10,835 nt of DNA, taken from the NCBI GenBank assembly GCA_029218485.1, contig JAQXRK010000015.1:1-10835 (forward strand). The letters are read 5' to 3'. Of this stretch, positions 1 to 5,903 are shown piece by piece. Numbering within the stretch: position 1 is the stretch's first letter; each line of letters opens with the position of its first letter. A program made the translations under genes and the position numbers. Source of the stretch: a bacterium. GTDB lineage: Bacteria > Bacillota > Clostridia > Christensenellales > CAG-138. Below the pieces are notes generated by a model. It did not search any database and was not told where the DNA came from. It saw only the letters and a list, made by a program, of their open reading frames with translations.

Positions 1-535
1 CGCAGAACCAGGGCCGGTCCGACAGGCGCGCCCGCAGCAGGGCAAACAGCCCATAGCCGAGCATCCCGCCAAGGAGATTCAGCAGCACGTCGTCGATATC
101 GGCGCTGCGGCCGGTGAAGTATTGCAGCGTTTCGATGGCCAGCGTTGCCGCGAGGCAGACGGCCGCCGTGCGCCAAAAGTGCCGCAGCGAGGGAAATGCG
201 GCGGGCAGCAGCAGCCCGAGCGGCACAAACATCACGAGATTGAGCGCGAGTTGCTCGAGCATGCGGGGCACGCCCATCTCATAGGGGGTGAACGCCCAAG
301 CCAGCGGTACGAGGTTCAGCAGGTGGTAGCCGGGCAAAAAGTCGAGCGTGAAGCCGTACCAGAATATGGTGGCGTAGAGCACCATCACGACGGTGCAGAC
401 GAGCAGGAAGAGCGGCGCGTGCCGGGCAAACGGCAGACGCCGCTTTTCGACCCAGAGCTTGATGAGGTACGGCAGATACAATACGAACGAAACCAGCAGA
501 ACCGCCGGCAGAACAAACAGCGCAAATAAAAACAT
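1..535 (-). CDS. VanZ-family membrane protein (3' end cut by window edge)
   Basis: The reading frame runs from an ATG at 535 to the window edge with no stop, giving 178 codons. The ATG lies 6 nt after a strong GGAGGAGG site (542-549). The protein is hydrophobic, with about five membrane segments (roughly residues 2-22, 40-60, 95-112, 124-138, 150-170). Two stretches are typical of the VanZ family: LNLVMFVPLG near 98-107, and the block IETLQYF..GRS.DIDDVLLN.LGG at 134-157, which carries the conserved acidic pair. VanZ was named from a teicoplanin-resistance transposon, but most relatives are chromosomal, of unknown function, and unrelated to resistance clusters. No van genes are seen here, so I infer no resistance role. 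Most of the domain is present, so only a short C-terminus is probably missing. An 88-bp AT-rich gap with promoter-like elements separates it from the operon upstream, so it is probably transcribed at least partly on its own. Confidence 0.85.
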   Translation of the reverse strand, partial: MFLFALFVLPAVLLVSFVLYLPYLIKLWVEKRRLPFARHAPLFLLVCTVVMVLYATIFWYGFTLDFLPGYHLLNLVPLAWAFTPYEMGVPRMLEQLALNLVMFVPLGLLLPAAFPSLRHFWRTAAVCLAATLAIETLQYFTGRSADIDDVLLNLLGGMLGYGLFALLRARLSDRPWFC

Positions 536-566
536 TGGAAGCCTCCTCCATACAGGGAATGCTTCC

Positions 567-609
567 AATATAACAGCATTTTATAAAACGGCAGTGAAGG
601 CTTTTTTAA
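567..609 (-). promoter_or_regulatory. Putative promoter(s) for the vanZ-like gene
   Basis: This is the most AT-rich stretch in the left part of the window. On the minus strand there is an extended -10, TGT-TATATT (575-567), which would start a transcript about 25 nt before the ATG at 535, leaving room for the GGAGG site. A second overlapping option is TTAAAA (609-604), an 18-nt spacer, and TATAAA (585-580). Both -10 boxes match five of six consensus positions. No convincing terminator separates it from the upstream stop at 624, so read-through may also occur. Confidence 0.45.
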
Positions 610-623
610 GATTCTTAAAAGAT

Positions 624-1028
624 TCAGATCTTGCCCGCCTGCTTCAGCACATCCTCCAGCACGTCCGCCGCGCGCTCCACCACGCCGAGGCAGCCGCTTG
701 CGGGATCCCGGTAGCGCGCCTTGATGGATGCGCAGTCAATGGAGCCGAACTCCTGCTCAAGCTGCCTGACGCAGCCGCCGCAGAGCTCCCGGAAGCCCTC
801 CGTTTCGTGCGCGCAGCGGCCCACCGAGAGGAAGGACAGCACGGCCAGCGCGCTGCAGATGGCGCCGCACGCTTTTTCGCAGCACATGCCGCCGCCGTAT
901 CCGGCGATCAACCGGAACGCCTCCGGCGGCAGATGCAGGCCGAGCGCATCGTCCGCCGCATGCAGCAGCGCTTCGGCGCAGTTGTTGTTCTGTTCCTTCA
1001 TGTAGGTCTTTACATGGTCTCGAATCAT
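624..1028 (-). CDS. C_GCAxxG_C_C family putative redox protein
   Basis: A 134-residue soluble protein matching the C_GCAxxG_C_C family (probable redox-active, often split or fused in anaerobes). The family signature is visible: an N-terminal NNCAEALL (Cys17), then GGGMCCEKACGAICSAL with Cys49, Cys50, Cys54 and Cys58, followed by Cys72, a CxxC at 83-86, Cys99 and Cys113. That is ten cysteines with no signal peptide, so it is presumably cytoplasmic, where such cysteines could bind metal or an iron-sulfur cluster or do thiol chemistry. The biochemical function of the family is not established. The start is clear: an AAGGAGG site lies inside the end of rsmI with GGAGG at 1036-1040, 7 nt from the ATG. 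The ATG overlaps the rsmI stop as ATGA, implying translational coupling. It is the last gene of the main operon. Confidence 0.85.
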   Translation of the reverse strand: MIRDHVKTYMKEQNNNCAEALLHAADDALGLHLPPEAFRLIAGYGGGMCCEKACGAICSALAVLSFLSVGRCAHETEGFRELCGGCVRQLEQEFGSIDCASIKARYRDPASGCLGVVERAADVLEDVLKQAGKI

Positions 1029-1888
1029 TGGTCTTCCTCCTTCTGATGATCGGAATCCATAGCGCTTCGCAGCGCAAGCGCGCGCGCGTAGGCGCTCTTT
1101 TTTGTGGCACCGGTTTGCTCCGCCGCCTGCCGGGCCGCATCCTTTACGGAAGCACCCTCGCGCAGCAGCGCGCTGAGCAGCGCGTCAAGCGCTTCCCCGG
1201 AGGTTTCAGCGGCGGCATCCGCAGCGCGCTCGCACAGCACCGCGATCACGCATTCGCCGCGCGGCGGCTCCGCTGCAAACTGCTCCGCGAGCGAGGAGAG
1301 CGTGCCGCGGTGCGCCGTTTCAAACCGCTTGGTCAGCTCCCGCAGCAGCGCTGCGGGCCGGTCGCCCAGCGTCCGGTACAGGTCCCGGAACGTGTCCGCC
1401 ACGCGGTGGGGGCTTTCGTACAGCAGCGCCAGATGGCCGCAGGCGCCGATGGCGGCGATGGCCTCGCGCCGCTGCTTCCCGTCGCGGGGCAAAAAACCGA
1501 AGAACGAAAACGCGGCGCAGGGCAGGCCCGAGAGCACCGCGGCCGTGAGCACGGCGGATGCGCCGGGCAGCACGGTATACGGCAGATCGTTTTCCACGCA
1601 TGCGCCGACGAGCGCCGCGCCGGGATCGGAAACGCCGGGCATGCCGGCATCCGACACATACACGATCTCCTGACCCTCCCGCAGCAGGGGAACGATCTGC
1701 GCCGCCCGCTCCTGCTCGTTGTACGAATGGCAGCTCACGAGCGGCTTTTTGATGGAAAAGTGATTGAGCAGCTGCAGCGTGTGGCGCGTATCCTCGGCAT
1801 AGATGACGTCCGCCTCGCGCAGCGCTTCAAGCGCGCGCAGCGTGATATCGCCGAGATTGCCGATCGGCGTGGCAACGAGCTTCAGCAT
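1025..1888 (-). CDS. rsmI: 16S rRNA (cytidine(1402)-2'-O)-methyltransferase RsmI
   Basis: A 287-residue protein of the tetrapyrrole-methylase fold. RsmI uses S-adenosylmethionine to 2'-O-methylate C1402 of 16S rRNA in the decoding centre, acting on the assembled small subunit. The N-terminal signature KLVATPIGNLGDITLRAL (residues 3-20) is diagnostic, followed by AEDTRHT (31-37), the cofactor-region motif VSDAGMPGVSDPG (78-90) and LPGASA (107-112). Length is normal. I chose the ATG at 1888 because a GGAGG lies 8 nt upstream and the family begins just before KLVATPIG. An upstream in-frame TTG at 1903 would add five residues but overlaps that ribosome site. The gene overlaps the helicase-loader stop by 7 nt and shares ATGA with the next gene, so it sits mid-operon. 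In many Firmicutes rsmI sits near replication genes, which fits. Confidence 0.95.
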   Translation of the reverse strand: MLKLVATPIGNLGDITLRALEALREADVIYAEDTRHTLQLLNHFSIKKPLVSCHSYNEQERAAQIVPLLREGQEIVYVSDAGMPGVSDPGAALVGACVENDLPYTVLPGASAVLTAAVLSGLPCAAFSFFGFLPRDGKQRREAIAAIGACGHLALLYESPHRVADTFRDLYRTLGDRPAALLRELTKRFETAHRGTLSSLAEQFAAEPPRGECVIAVLCERAADAAAETSGEALDALLSALLREGASVKDAARQAAEQTGATKKSAYARALALRSAMDSDHQKEEDQ

Positions 1889-2799
1889 GGCGGCCGCCTC
1901 CAACGCAGGTTTTCGCCCTCGAGTCGGATGACGCGCGTGGTCGCGCTGTCGGTCAGGCGGGAGAAGACGCGCTCGCCGTAGCGCTGCTGCAGGGCGGGGA
2001 AGTCGAGGTTGGTCGCCAAAACGGTTGGCAGCCGCTGGCCGATGCGCTCGTTGAGCACGGCAAAGAGCGACTCCTCGGATACGTTCGGAATGACCGGCTC
2101 GGTGCCGAGATCGTCGAGCACGAGCAGCGGCGCGCGGCGATACCGGGCCGCATGGCTGCCGTCGCCGCGGATGCCGGAGAGCATATCCTGCACAAAGGCA
2201 TAGGCGGTCGTGCGCGCGGCGTCGATGCCCCGCTCGAGCGCACGGTAGGCGATCGCGTTGCCGAGATACGACTTTCCAAGCCCCGCCATGCCCATGAACA
2301 GCAGATTCGGCTTTTCCGGCTTCGGCAGCGACGCCACATAGCCTTCGCAGAAGCGCTTTGCGGCAAGCGCCTGTTTTCTCTGCGCCTCGGCGGGATAGAT
2401 GGCGGGGTCGAACGCCTCAAAGGTTTCGTGGTTGTTGATCTGTACGGAGGGGTCGAGCAGGGCGCGCAGCTTGAGCCGGCATGCGCACGGGCGGCGCAGG
2501 CCGCTGCCGAGATAGCCGGTATCGCGGCAGGCCGGGCAGCGATAATGCAGCTCGAGCGCGTCCGGCGCGAAGCCGTTTTCGGCGAGCAGGCGCTGCTCCC
2601 GGCAGGAGAGCGCGGAGAGGCGCTCCCGCGCCGCATCGGGCGAAAGCCGTCTTGCGGCGGCTTCGGCAAAGGCCGCCTGCCGTTCGCGCTCGATATCGGC
2701 GAGCGCCGGTACGCGGGCGTAGGCCTCGGCAATGCGTCGCTGCTGCGCCTGCCGTTCCTCGCGCCGGATGCGGTCGAATTCGCGTTCAATGCGCATCAT
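1882..2799 (-). CDS. dnaI: DnaI/DnaC-like AAA+ helicase loader (primosomal ATPase)
   Basis: A 305-residue AAA+ protein of the DnaC/DnaI/IstB group, which in low-GC Gram-positives loads the replicative helicase onto DNA at origins and restart sites. The N-terminal 80 residues are charged and helical (presumed helicase-binding part). A putative zinc site follows: CPAC at 88-91 and CAC at 105-107. The ATPase core has Walker A GMAGLGKS (170-177), Walker B LLVLDD (225-230), sensor 1 in ATNLD (Asn264) and a likely arginine finger in VFSRL (Arg281). There is no neighbouring transposase and the partner is a DnaD-domain protein, so a chromosomal loader is favoured over IstB. AAGGAG lies 11 nt before this ATG; the adjacent second ATG is possible. 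Its stop overlaps the rsmI start. The symbol is by analogy with the B. subtilis dnaB-dnaI pair. Confidence 0.9.
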   Translation of the reverse strand: MMRIEREFDRIRREERQAQQRRIAEAYARVPALADIERERQAAFAEAAARRLSPDAARERLSALSCREQRLLAENGFAPDALELHYRCPACRDTGYLGSGLRRPCACRLKLRALLDPSVQINNHETFEAFDPAIYPAEAQRKQALAAKRFCEGYVASLPKPEKPNLLFMGMAGLGKSYLGNAIAYRALERGIDAARTTAYAFVQDMLSGIRGDGSHAARYRRAPLLVLDDLGTEPVIPNVSEESLFAVLNERIGQRLPTVLATNLDFPALQQRYGERVFSRLTDSATTRVIRLEGENLRWRRPPC

Positions 2800-2846
2800 G
2801 GATTCATACGCTCCTTACATGCAAAAAGGGTCCATGGGGCTGATAA

Positions 2847-2870
2847 CGGCGGGCGCCGTATGCCCCGCCG
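2847..2870 (-). other. GC-rich hairpin in the dnaD-like/dnaI intergenic gap
   Basis: The 97-bp gap between the two replication genes (2800-2896) holds a 7-bp perfect stem, CGGCGGG with CCCGCCG, around a 10-nt loop. In the direction of transcription only TTATC follows, so it lacks the U-run of a standard terminator. It could be an attenuator, an mRNA-stability element that sets different levels of the two proteins, or chance in GC-rich DNA. Confidence 0.3.
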
Positions 2871-2896
2871 CCGGATGCGGCCGCAAGCGCCGCAGC

Positions 2897-4081
2897 TTAC
2901 AGCTCCTCGTTCAGGTCCAGAATCAGGTGGTCGAGCGCGCCCTCCCGGACCGGGTGCTGCGCATACGGCGTGCCCCGCCGTGCGGGCGTGGCCGGGGCGG
3001 CGGCCGCCGCCTTCTGCCGCTCCTGTGCGGCGGCGATCGTGGAAACGCCGTGCTCGTGCCAGTCGTTGAGCAGCCGCTTCATCTTGCCGAACGGCTCGTT
3101 TGCGCCGCGGCTGCACTCGGCCGCGTAGAGCAGCAGCTCCCGCGGCATGGAATAGTCGTTCAGATACATGGAGATCTGCGCGCGCTGCGTGCGCGTGGCC
3201 GGCTCCACCTTGCCCGCGCGGGCGAACAGGAGCTTGGCAAAGGCGCGGTCGGCTTCGCTCTGGCAGTCGTCCGCCTCGATGCGCTTTTCATCGGTGAGCT
3301 GATGGTCGCGCATGCTGTCGAGCAGCTCATCCAGATAGGTAAAGTTGGGGCTGCCGGTAACGGTCAGCCGCGGCAGCGCGGCCAGGATCGCGGCGTCGGT
3401 AAAGCCCCATTCGTGCACCCATTTGTCGTAGAGCGCCATCTCGTCCTCGGTGGGCTTGCGGCGCTTGTTCCATGCGCGCAGAACGGCGGATGCGCCGTGC
3501 CGTTTCAGGTCGAACGCTTCGATGCTCCGCTTGGCGTCCTCAAACGTGCGGATGCCGCGCTCGGCCCAGGACTCGGCCACGCTCGTCATATAGTTGATGC
3601 TCACGCGCCGCCCCCGCAGCTCCATGCAGTGCGCGATCAGCTCCAGCACCGCGCCCTCCTCCAGATTGTACACTTCGATCCAGTCGTAAACGTGCTTGAG
3701 CTCCGATACGCCGAACTGCCGCGGCGCCGTGAGCGCATGGATCTGGCGCACGAGCGAAGCGTACTTGGCGGGGAGTGCGTCGCCCGCGCTGCGCGTGCCG
3801 ATCTCGCGGTATTCCACGGTCAGCGGCTGATCGGACACGATGCGCACCAGCCCCTGCTCCTGCCAGTAGCAGAAGGCCTCCGTCACGGCCTGCTCCGAGA
3901 TGCCCAGCGCCTCGTGCAGCGGCCGGTCGCACATGGATGGGTAGCGGCATTGCATCAGGCCGTACAGATAGACCTGCACCTGCAATCCGCTTGCGTGCGG
4001 CATGTGCTCCGCTATGAAATAGTTGTCCACGGGCGTGTATTCACGGCGCACCGCATCGGGAGAGAACCGGCAGATCGTCAT
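2897..4081 (-). CDS. DnaD/DnaB-like replication initiation protein with three apparent C-terminal modules
   Basis: A 394-residue protein that I assign to the DnaD/DnaB group of Gram-positive primosome proteins, which remodel origin DNA and hand the helicase to the loader. Residues 1-90 look like a winged-helix domain (SGLQVQVYLYGLMQC, then the turn-helix LGISEQAVTEAFCYWQEQGLV at 59-79). Three helical segments then resemble the DnaD C-terminal domain with its Y-x3-[IVL]-x3-W core: about 120-180 (NYMTSVAESWAERG), 205-265 (FTYLDELLDSM) and 285-350 (PFGKMKRLLNDWHEHG). The tail (350-394) is Ala/Pro-rich and then acidic. The ATG at 4081 has GGAGG 7 nt upstream, directly after the previous stop; a longer start at 4117 would overlap the upstream gene and has no better site. 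The loader gene follows immediately, as in B. subtilis dnaB-dnaI. Confidence 0.87.
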   Translation of the reverse strand: MTICRFSPDAVRREYTPVDNYFIAEHMPHASGLQVQVYLYGLMQCRYPSMCDRPLHEALGISEQAVTEAFCYWQEQGLVRIVSDQPLTVEYREIGTRSAGDALPAKYASLVRQIHALTAPRQFGVSELKHVYDWIEVYNLEEGAVLELIAHCMELRGRRVSINYMTSVAESWAERGIRTFEDAKRSIEAFDLKRHGASAVLRAWNKRRKPTEDEMALYDKWVHEWGFTDAAILAALPRLTVTGSPNFTYLDELLDSMRDHQLTDEKRIEADDCQSEADRAFAKLLFARAGKVEPATRTQRAQISMYLNDYSMPRELLLYAAECSRGANEPFGKMKRLLNDWHEHGVSTIAAAQERQKAAAAAPATPARRGTPYAQHPVREGALDHLILDLNEEL

Positions 4082-4095
4082 TGCATCGCCTCCAA

Positions 4096-4686
4096 TCAGG
4101 AGAGACCGAACAGGCAAAAGACCGTTTGGTCAAACCAGGAATAGCCAAGATCCAGCCTGGGAATCCAGCCCAGCGACATCATCATGCCGGCGAGCGCCCA
4201 GAGCAGCAGCAGGCAGAGCAGCGCCAGCAGAATGGCGCCGGCGATCTGACCGCCGCGCCTGTGCTCCCGCGCCGGCGGCGCAGGGGGCGTCTCTGCGAAC
4301 CGGTAGCGCGCCTTGGCGCGCTCGAGCGGCGGCTCCGGCACGGCGGCGGCTGGCTGCTGCGCGGCATGGCGCCGGTCCAGACGCCGCGGCGTATGCACCT
4401 GCTGCAGGATCTCGCTGCCGGTATTGCCCGCGGCAATGCGCTGGATGCGGATTTCCTCGTTCGTGAGCGCTTCGATGCGCCGGTCGGTATCGATGGGGCC
4501 GTCGGCGTCGAGCAGCTCCCGATAGATTCTCAGGAACACCTGCTTGACCACGGCGCGGGACTGGGCTTCCGTTTGGAGCATCTCCTGCGCGGTCAGGTAC
4601 ACGTCGCGGCTGTACTCGCTGTACAGCGCGCGGAAGGCGTCGCGATCGCCCAGATGGATGCGCTCCTGCAGGCTGTCTGAGATCAT
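4096..4686 (-). CDS. Sigma-70 region 2-like protein with C-terminal membrane anchor
   Basis: A 196-residue protein. Residues 11-59 closely resemble the start of an ECF-type sigma factor (HLGDRDAFRALYSEYSRDVY, then VVKQVFLRIYREL). The usual acidic DxEDxxQ signature of region 2.2 is degraded to AQSRAVVKQ. There is no recognisable rest of region 2 and no region 4 helix-turn-helix. A Pro/Ala/Arg-rich linker (100-145) leads to one strong transmembrane helix (about 147-170) and a short tail, with no signal peptide, so the N-terminus is predicted cytoplasmic. I infer a sigma-derived membrane protein that probably does not bind promoters; it could instead be a membrane tether or a regulator. The ATG at 4686 has AAAGGA 11 nt upstream. 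A TTG at 4716 would overlap that site. It heads the replication operon, 14 nt before the DnaD-like gene. Confidence 0.75.
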   Translation of the reverse strand: MISDSLQERIHLGDRDAFRALYSEYSRDVYLTAQEMLQTEAQSRAVVKQVFLRIYRELLDADGPIDTDRRIEALTNEEIRIQRIAAGNTGSEILQQVHTPRRLDRRHAAQQPAAAVPEPPLERAKARYRFAETPPAPPAREHRRGGQIAGAILLALLCLLLLWALAGMMMSLGWIPRLDLGYSWFDQTVFCLFGLS

Positions 4687-4880
4687 GTGGCTGTTTGTCC
4701 TTTCTTGTCGTATCAAACTATTTTATCATGAAGCCGGGCAAAAAGGAATACCATCGATTGATGGGGAGGGATGGCTTGAGGCAAACGGCTCCCCGCTCAG
4801 CAAAAACGGGGGAGTGCGGAATGGATGCCCAAACGGCCCATGAAAAATCCCTGTCCGGTGAGAGACGAAGGGGAGGGACC
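4687..4880 (+). other. 194-bp divergent intergenic region upstream of spoIID
   Basis: This gap separates the minus-strand operon from spoIID. On the plus strand I find no convincing vegetative promoter. AATACCAT at 4747-4754 matches six of eight positions of the sigma-E -10 consensus CATACAAT, but the -35 at the right distance is poor, so I do not call it. Inside the presumed leader, CTCCCC (about 4791) can pair with GGGGAG (about 4809) around an A-rich loop, a weak hairpin. The plus strand is open in the spoIID frame through 4695-4880, but that is probably incidental. Confidence 0.4.
4720..4728 (-). promoter_or_regulatory. Extended -10 promoter for the sigma-like/dnaD/dnaI/rsmI operon
   Basis: On the minus strand TGA-TAAAAT (4728-4720) forms an extended -10 with five of six -10 positions matching. 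The start would fall near 4713, about 27 nt before the ATG at 4686, leaving room for the AAAGGA site. No good -35 is seen at 16-18 nt, which extended -10 promoters tolerate. Confidence 0.45.
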
Positions 4881-5903
4881 ATGTACAAAATCCGTTGGAA
4901 CAGGGTGCTTGCGCTCTCGCTTGCGGCCGGGCTGCTGGTCCTGCTCGTGCGCGGGTGCGCGATGGCCTGCAGGGCGGGCTCGGCGGATGCGGAGCAGCTG
5001 CGCGCCGAACCGTATACCGACCGGATGATCACCGTCTTTGACGGCGATACGGGCCGCGCCGGGGAGCAATCGCTCGAGACGTATCTGGTGGGCGTTGTGG
5101 CGGCGGAGATGCCGGCCTCCTTCGACGAGCAGGCGCTCAGGGCGCAGGCCGTTGCGGCACGCACCTATACGATCTATCGCGCCGGGCGCGGCGGGTGCGG
5201 CGCACACGACGCGGATGTATGCACGAGCAGCGCGTGCTGCCAGGCGTTTGCTTCGGAGCAGGCGCTCAGGGCGCGATGGGGGGCCGCCTTCGGGGAAAAC
5301 CTGGAGCGGGTGGCAGCCGCGGTGCGGGATACGAACGGGCAGGTGCTCTGCTATGACGGCAAGCCGATCGAAGCGCTCTATCACAGCGCGTCCGGCGGCT
5401 ATACCGAGGATTCGGAGAACGTGTTCGCCGCAGCCCTGCCGTATTTGAGGGCGGTGGAGAGCGGGCAGGAGATCGGCAGCGTCCATCTGAGCGGGACGGT
5501 TAGCCTGTCGTACGCGGCGTTCTGCGACCGGGTCAACGCGGCCTGCCCCGAAGCCGGACTGAAGCCGGACAACCTCGCCGACCAGATCGAGATCCTCGGG
5601 CGAACGAAGAGCGGGCGGGTCACCGGCATTCGCCTCGGCGGCGCATCCATGAGCGGCAAGGCGCTCAGAAAGCTGCTCTCCCTCGATTCCACGCTGTTTA
5701 CGATCACGCTCACGGGCGGCAGCATCCGGTTTGACACGCGCGGCTTCGGCCACGGCGTGGGCATGAGCCAGACCGGGGCGAACGCGATGGGAATGGCGGG
5801 GTACACCTATGAGCAGATCCTGCTGCACTACTACACGGGCACAGCCCTGCGGAACGTATCCGAGCTCACCGGGTGGGCAGACGGCGGATCAGCAGCGCCG
5901 TGA
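4881..5903 (+). CDS. spoIID: Stage II sporulation protein D (SpoIID), peptidoglycan lytic transglycosylase
   Basis: A 340-residue protein. SpoIID acts in the mother cell with SpoIIM and SpoIIP, cutting septal and forespore-facing peptidoglycan glycan strands so that engulfment can proceed. An N-terminal membrane helix (about 8-23) anchors it. The SpoIID domain starts at ETYLVGVVAAEMP (66-78), with the likely catalytic Glu76, followed by ALRAQAVAARTYT (85-97). The metal-binding loop has His109, Cys114, Cys119 and Cys120. The C-terminal signature FGHGVGMSQTGANAMG spans 289-304, then HYYTGT. The ATG at 4881 follows a GGGGAGGG purine run; an in-frame extension upstream would precede the membrane helix and lacks support. 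In the metal loop the position usually held by His before the CQ pair is Cys. The 3' end overlaps the convergent Gx transporter gene by 38 bp. Homologues also occur in non-sporulating cells, but this is a normal full-length copy. Confidence 0.93.
   Translation: MYKIRWNRVLALSLAAGLLVLLVRGCAMACRAGSADAEQLRAEPYTDRMITVFDGDTGRAGEQSLETYLVGVVAAEMPASFDEQALRAQAVAARTYTIYRAGRGGCGAHDADVCTSSACCQAFASEQALRARWGAAFGENLERVAAAVRDTNGQVLCYDGKPIEALYHSASGGYTEDSENVFAAALPYLRAVESGQEIGSVHLSGTVSLSYAAFCDRVNAACPEAGLKPDNLADQIEILGRTKSGRVTGIRLGGASMSGKALRKLLSLDSTLFTITLTGGSIRFDTRGFGHGVGMSQTGANAMGMAGYTYEQILLHYYTGTALRNVSELTGWADGGSAAP
5127..5274 (+). repeat. 19-nt in-frame direct repeat inside spoIID (5127-5145 and 5256-5274)
   Basis: The sequence GAGCAGGCGCTCAGGGCGC occurs twice, 129 nt apart and in the same frame, encoding EQALRA both times (residues 83-88 and 126-131). 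The first copy belongs to a conserved SpoIID motif; the second follows the metal loop. The identity at the DNA level, including third positions, is more than protein similarity requires, but codon bias in GC-rich DNA lowers the surprise. Confidence 0.6.

Noticed and set aside
1..535. Glycopeptide resistance from the VanZ match
   Set aside because: VanZ-domain proteins are widespread and no vanA/H/X/R/S genes are nearby, so resistance is not supported.
1028..1981. 317-codon plus-strand frame opposite rsmI
   Set aside because: Antisense shadow of a well-recognised gene; composition is Arg/Gln/Gly-rich and no domain is visible.
1882..2799. IstB transposition helper instead of a helicase loader
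   Set aside because: No IstA transposase or terminal repeats; the DnaD-like partner and operon context favour a chromosomal loader.
2798..2809. Three-codon mini-ORF (Met-Asn-Pro-stop) just before the helicase loader ATG, possible leader peptide
   Set aside because: Its ATG lies only 3 nt after AAGGAG, too close for good initiation, and such short frames arise by chance.
2152..3069. 305-codon plus-strand frame opposite the helicase loader
   Set aside because: Antisense shadow; no motif and no start signal.
2732..4144. 470-codon open frame on the plus strand opposite the DnaD-like gene
   Set aside because: It is Arg/His/Leu-rich with no family resemblance, has no ribosome site, and covers genes with clear homology on the other strand. 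High GC makes such antisense frames common.
4747..4754. AATACCAT as a sigma-E -10 for spoIID
   Set aside because: Six of eight positions match, but no acceptable -35 is found at 13-15 nt upstream.
4695..4880. 62-residue N-terminal extension of SpoIID
   Set aside because: The frame is open, but the ATG at 4881 has a purine-rich ribosome site and is followed directly by the expected N-terminal membrane anchor.
4797..5828. 343-codon minus-strand frame opposite spoIID
   Set aside because: Antisense shadow of a conserved gene; composition is Arg/Ala/His-rich and no domain is visible.
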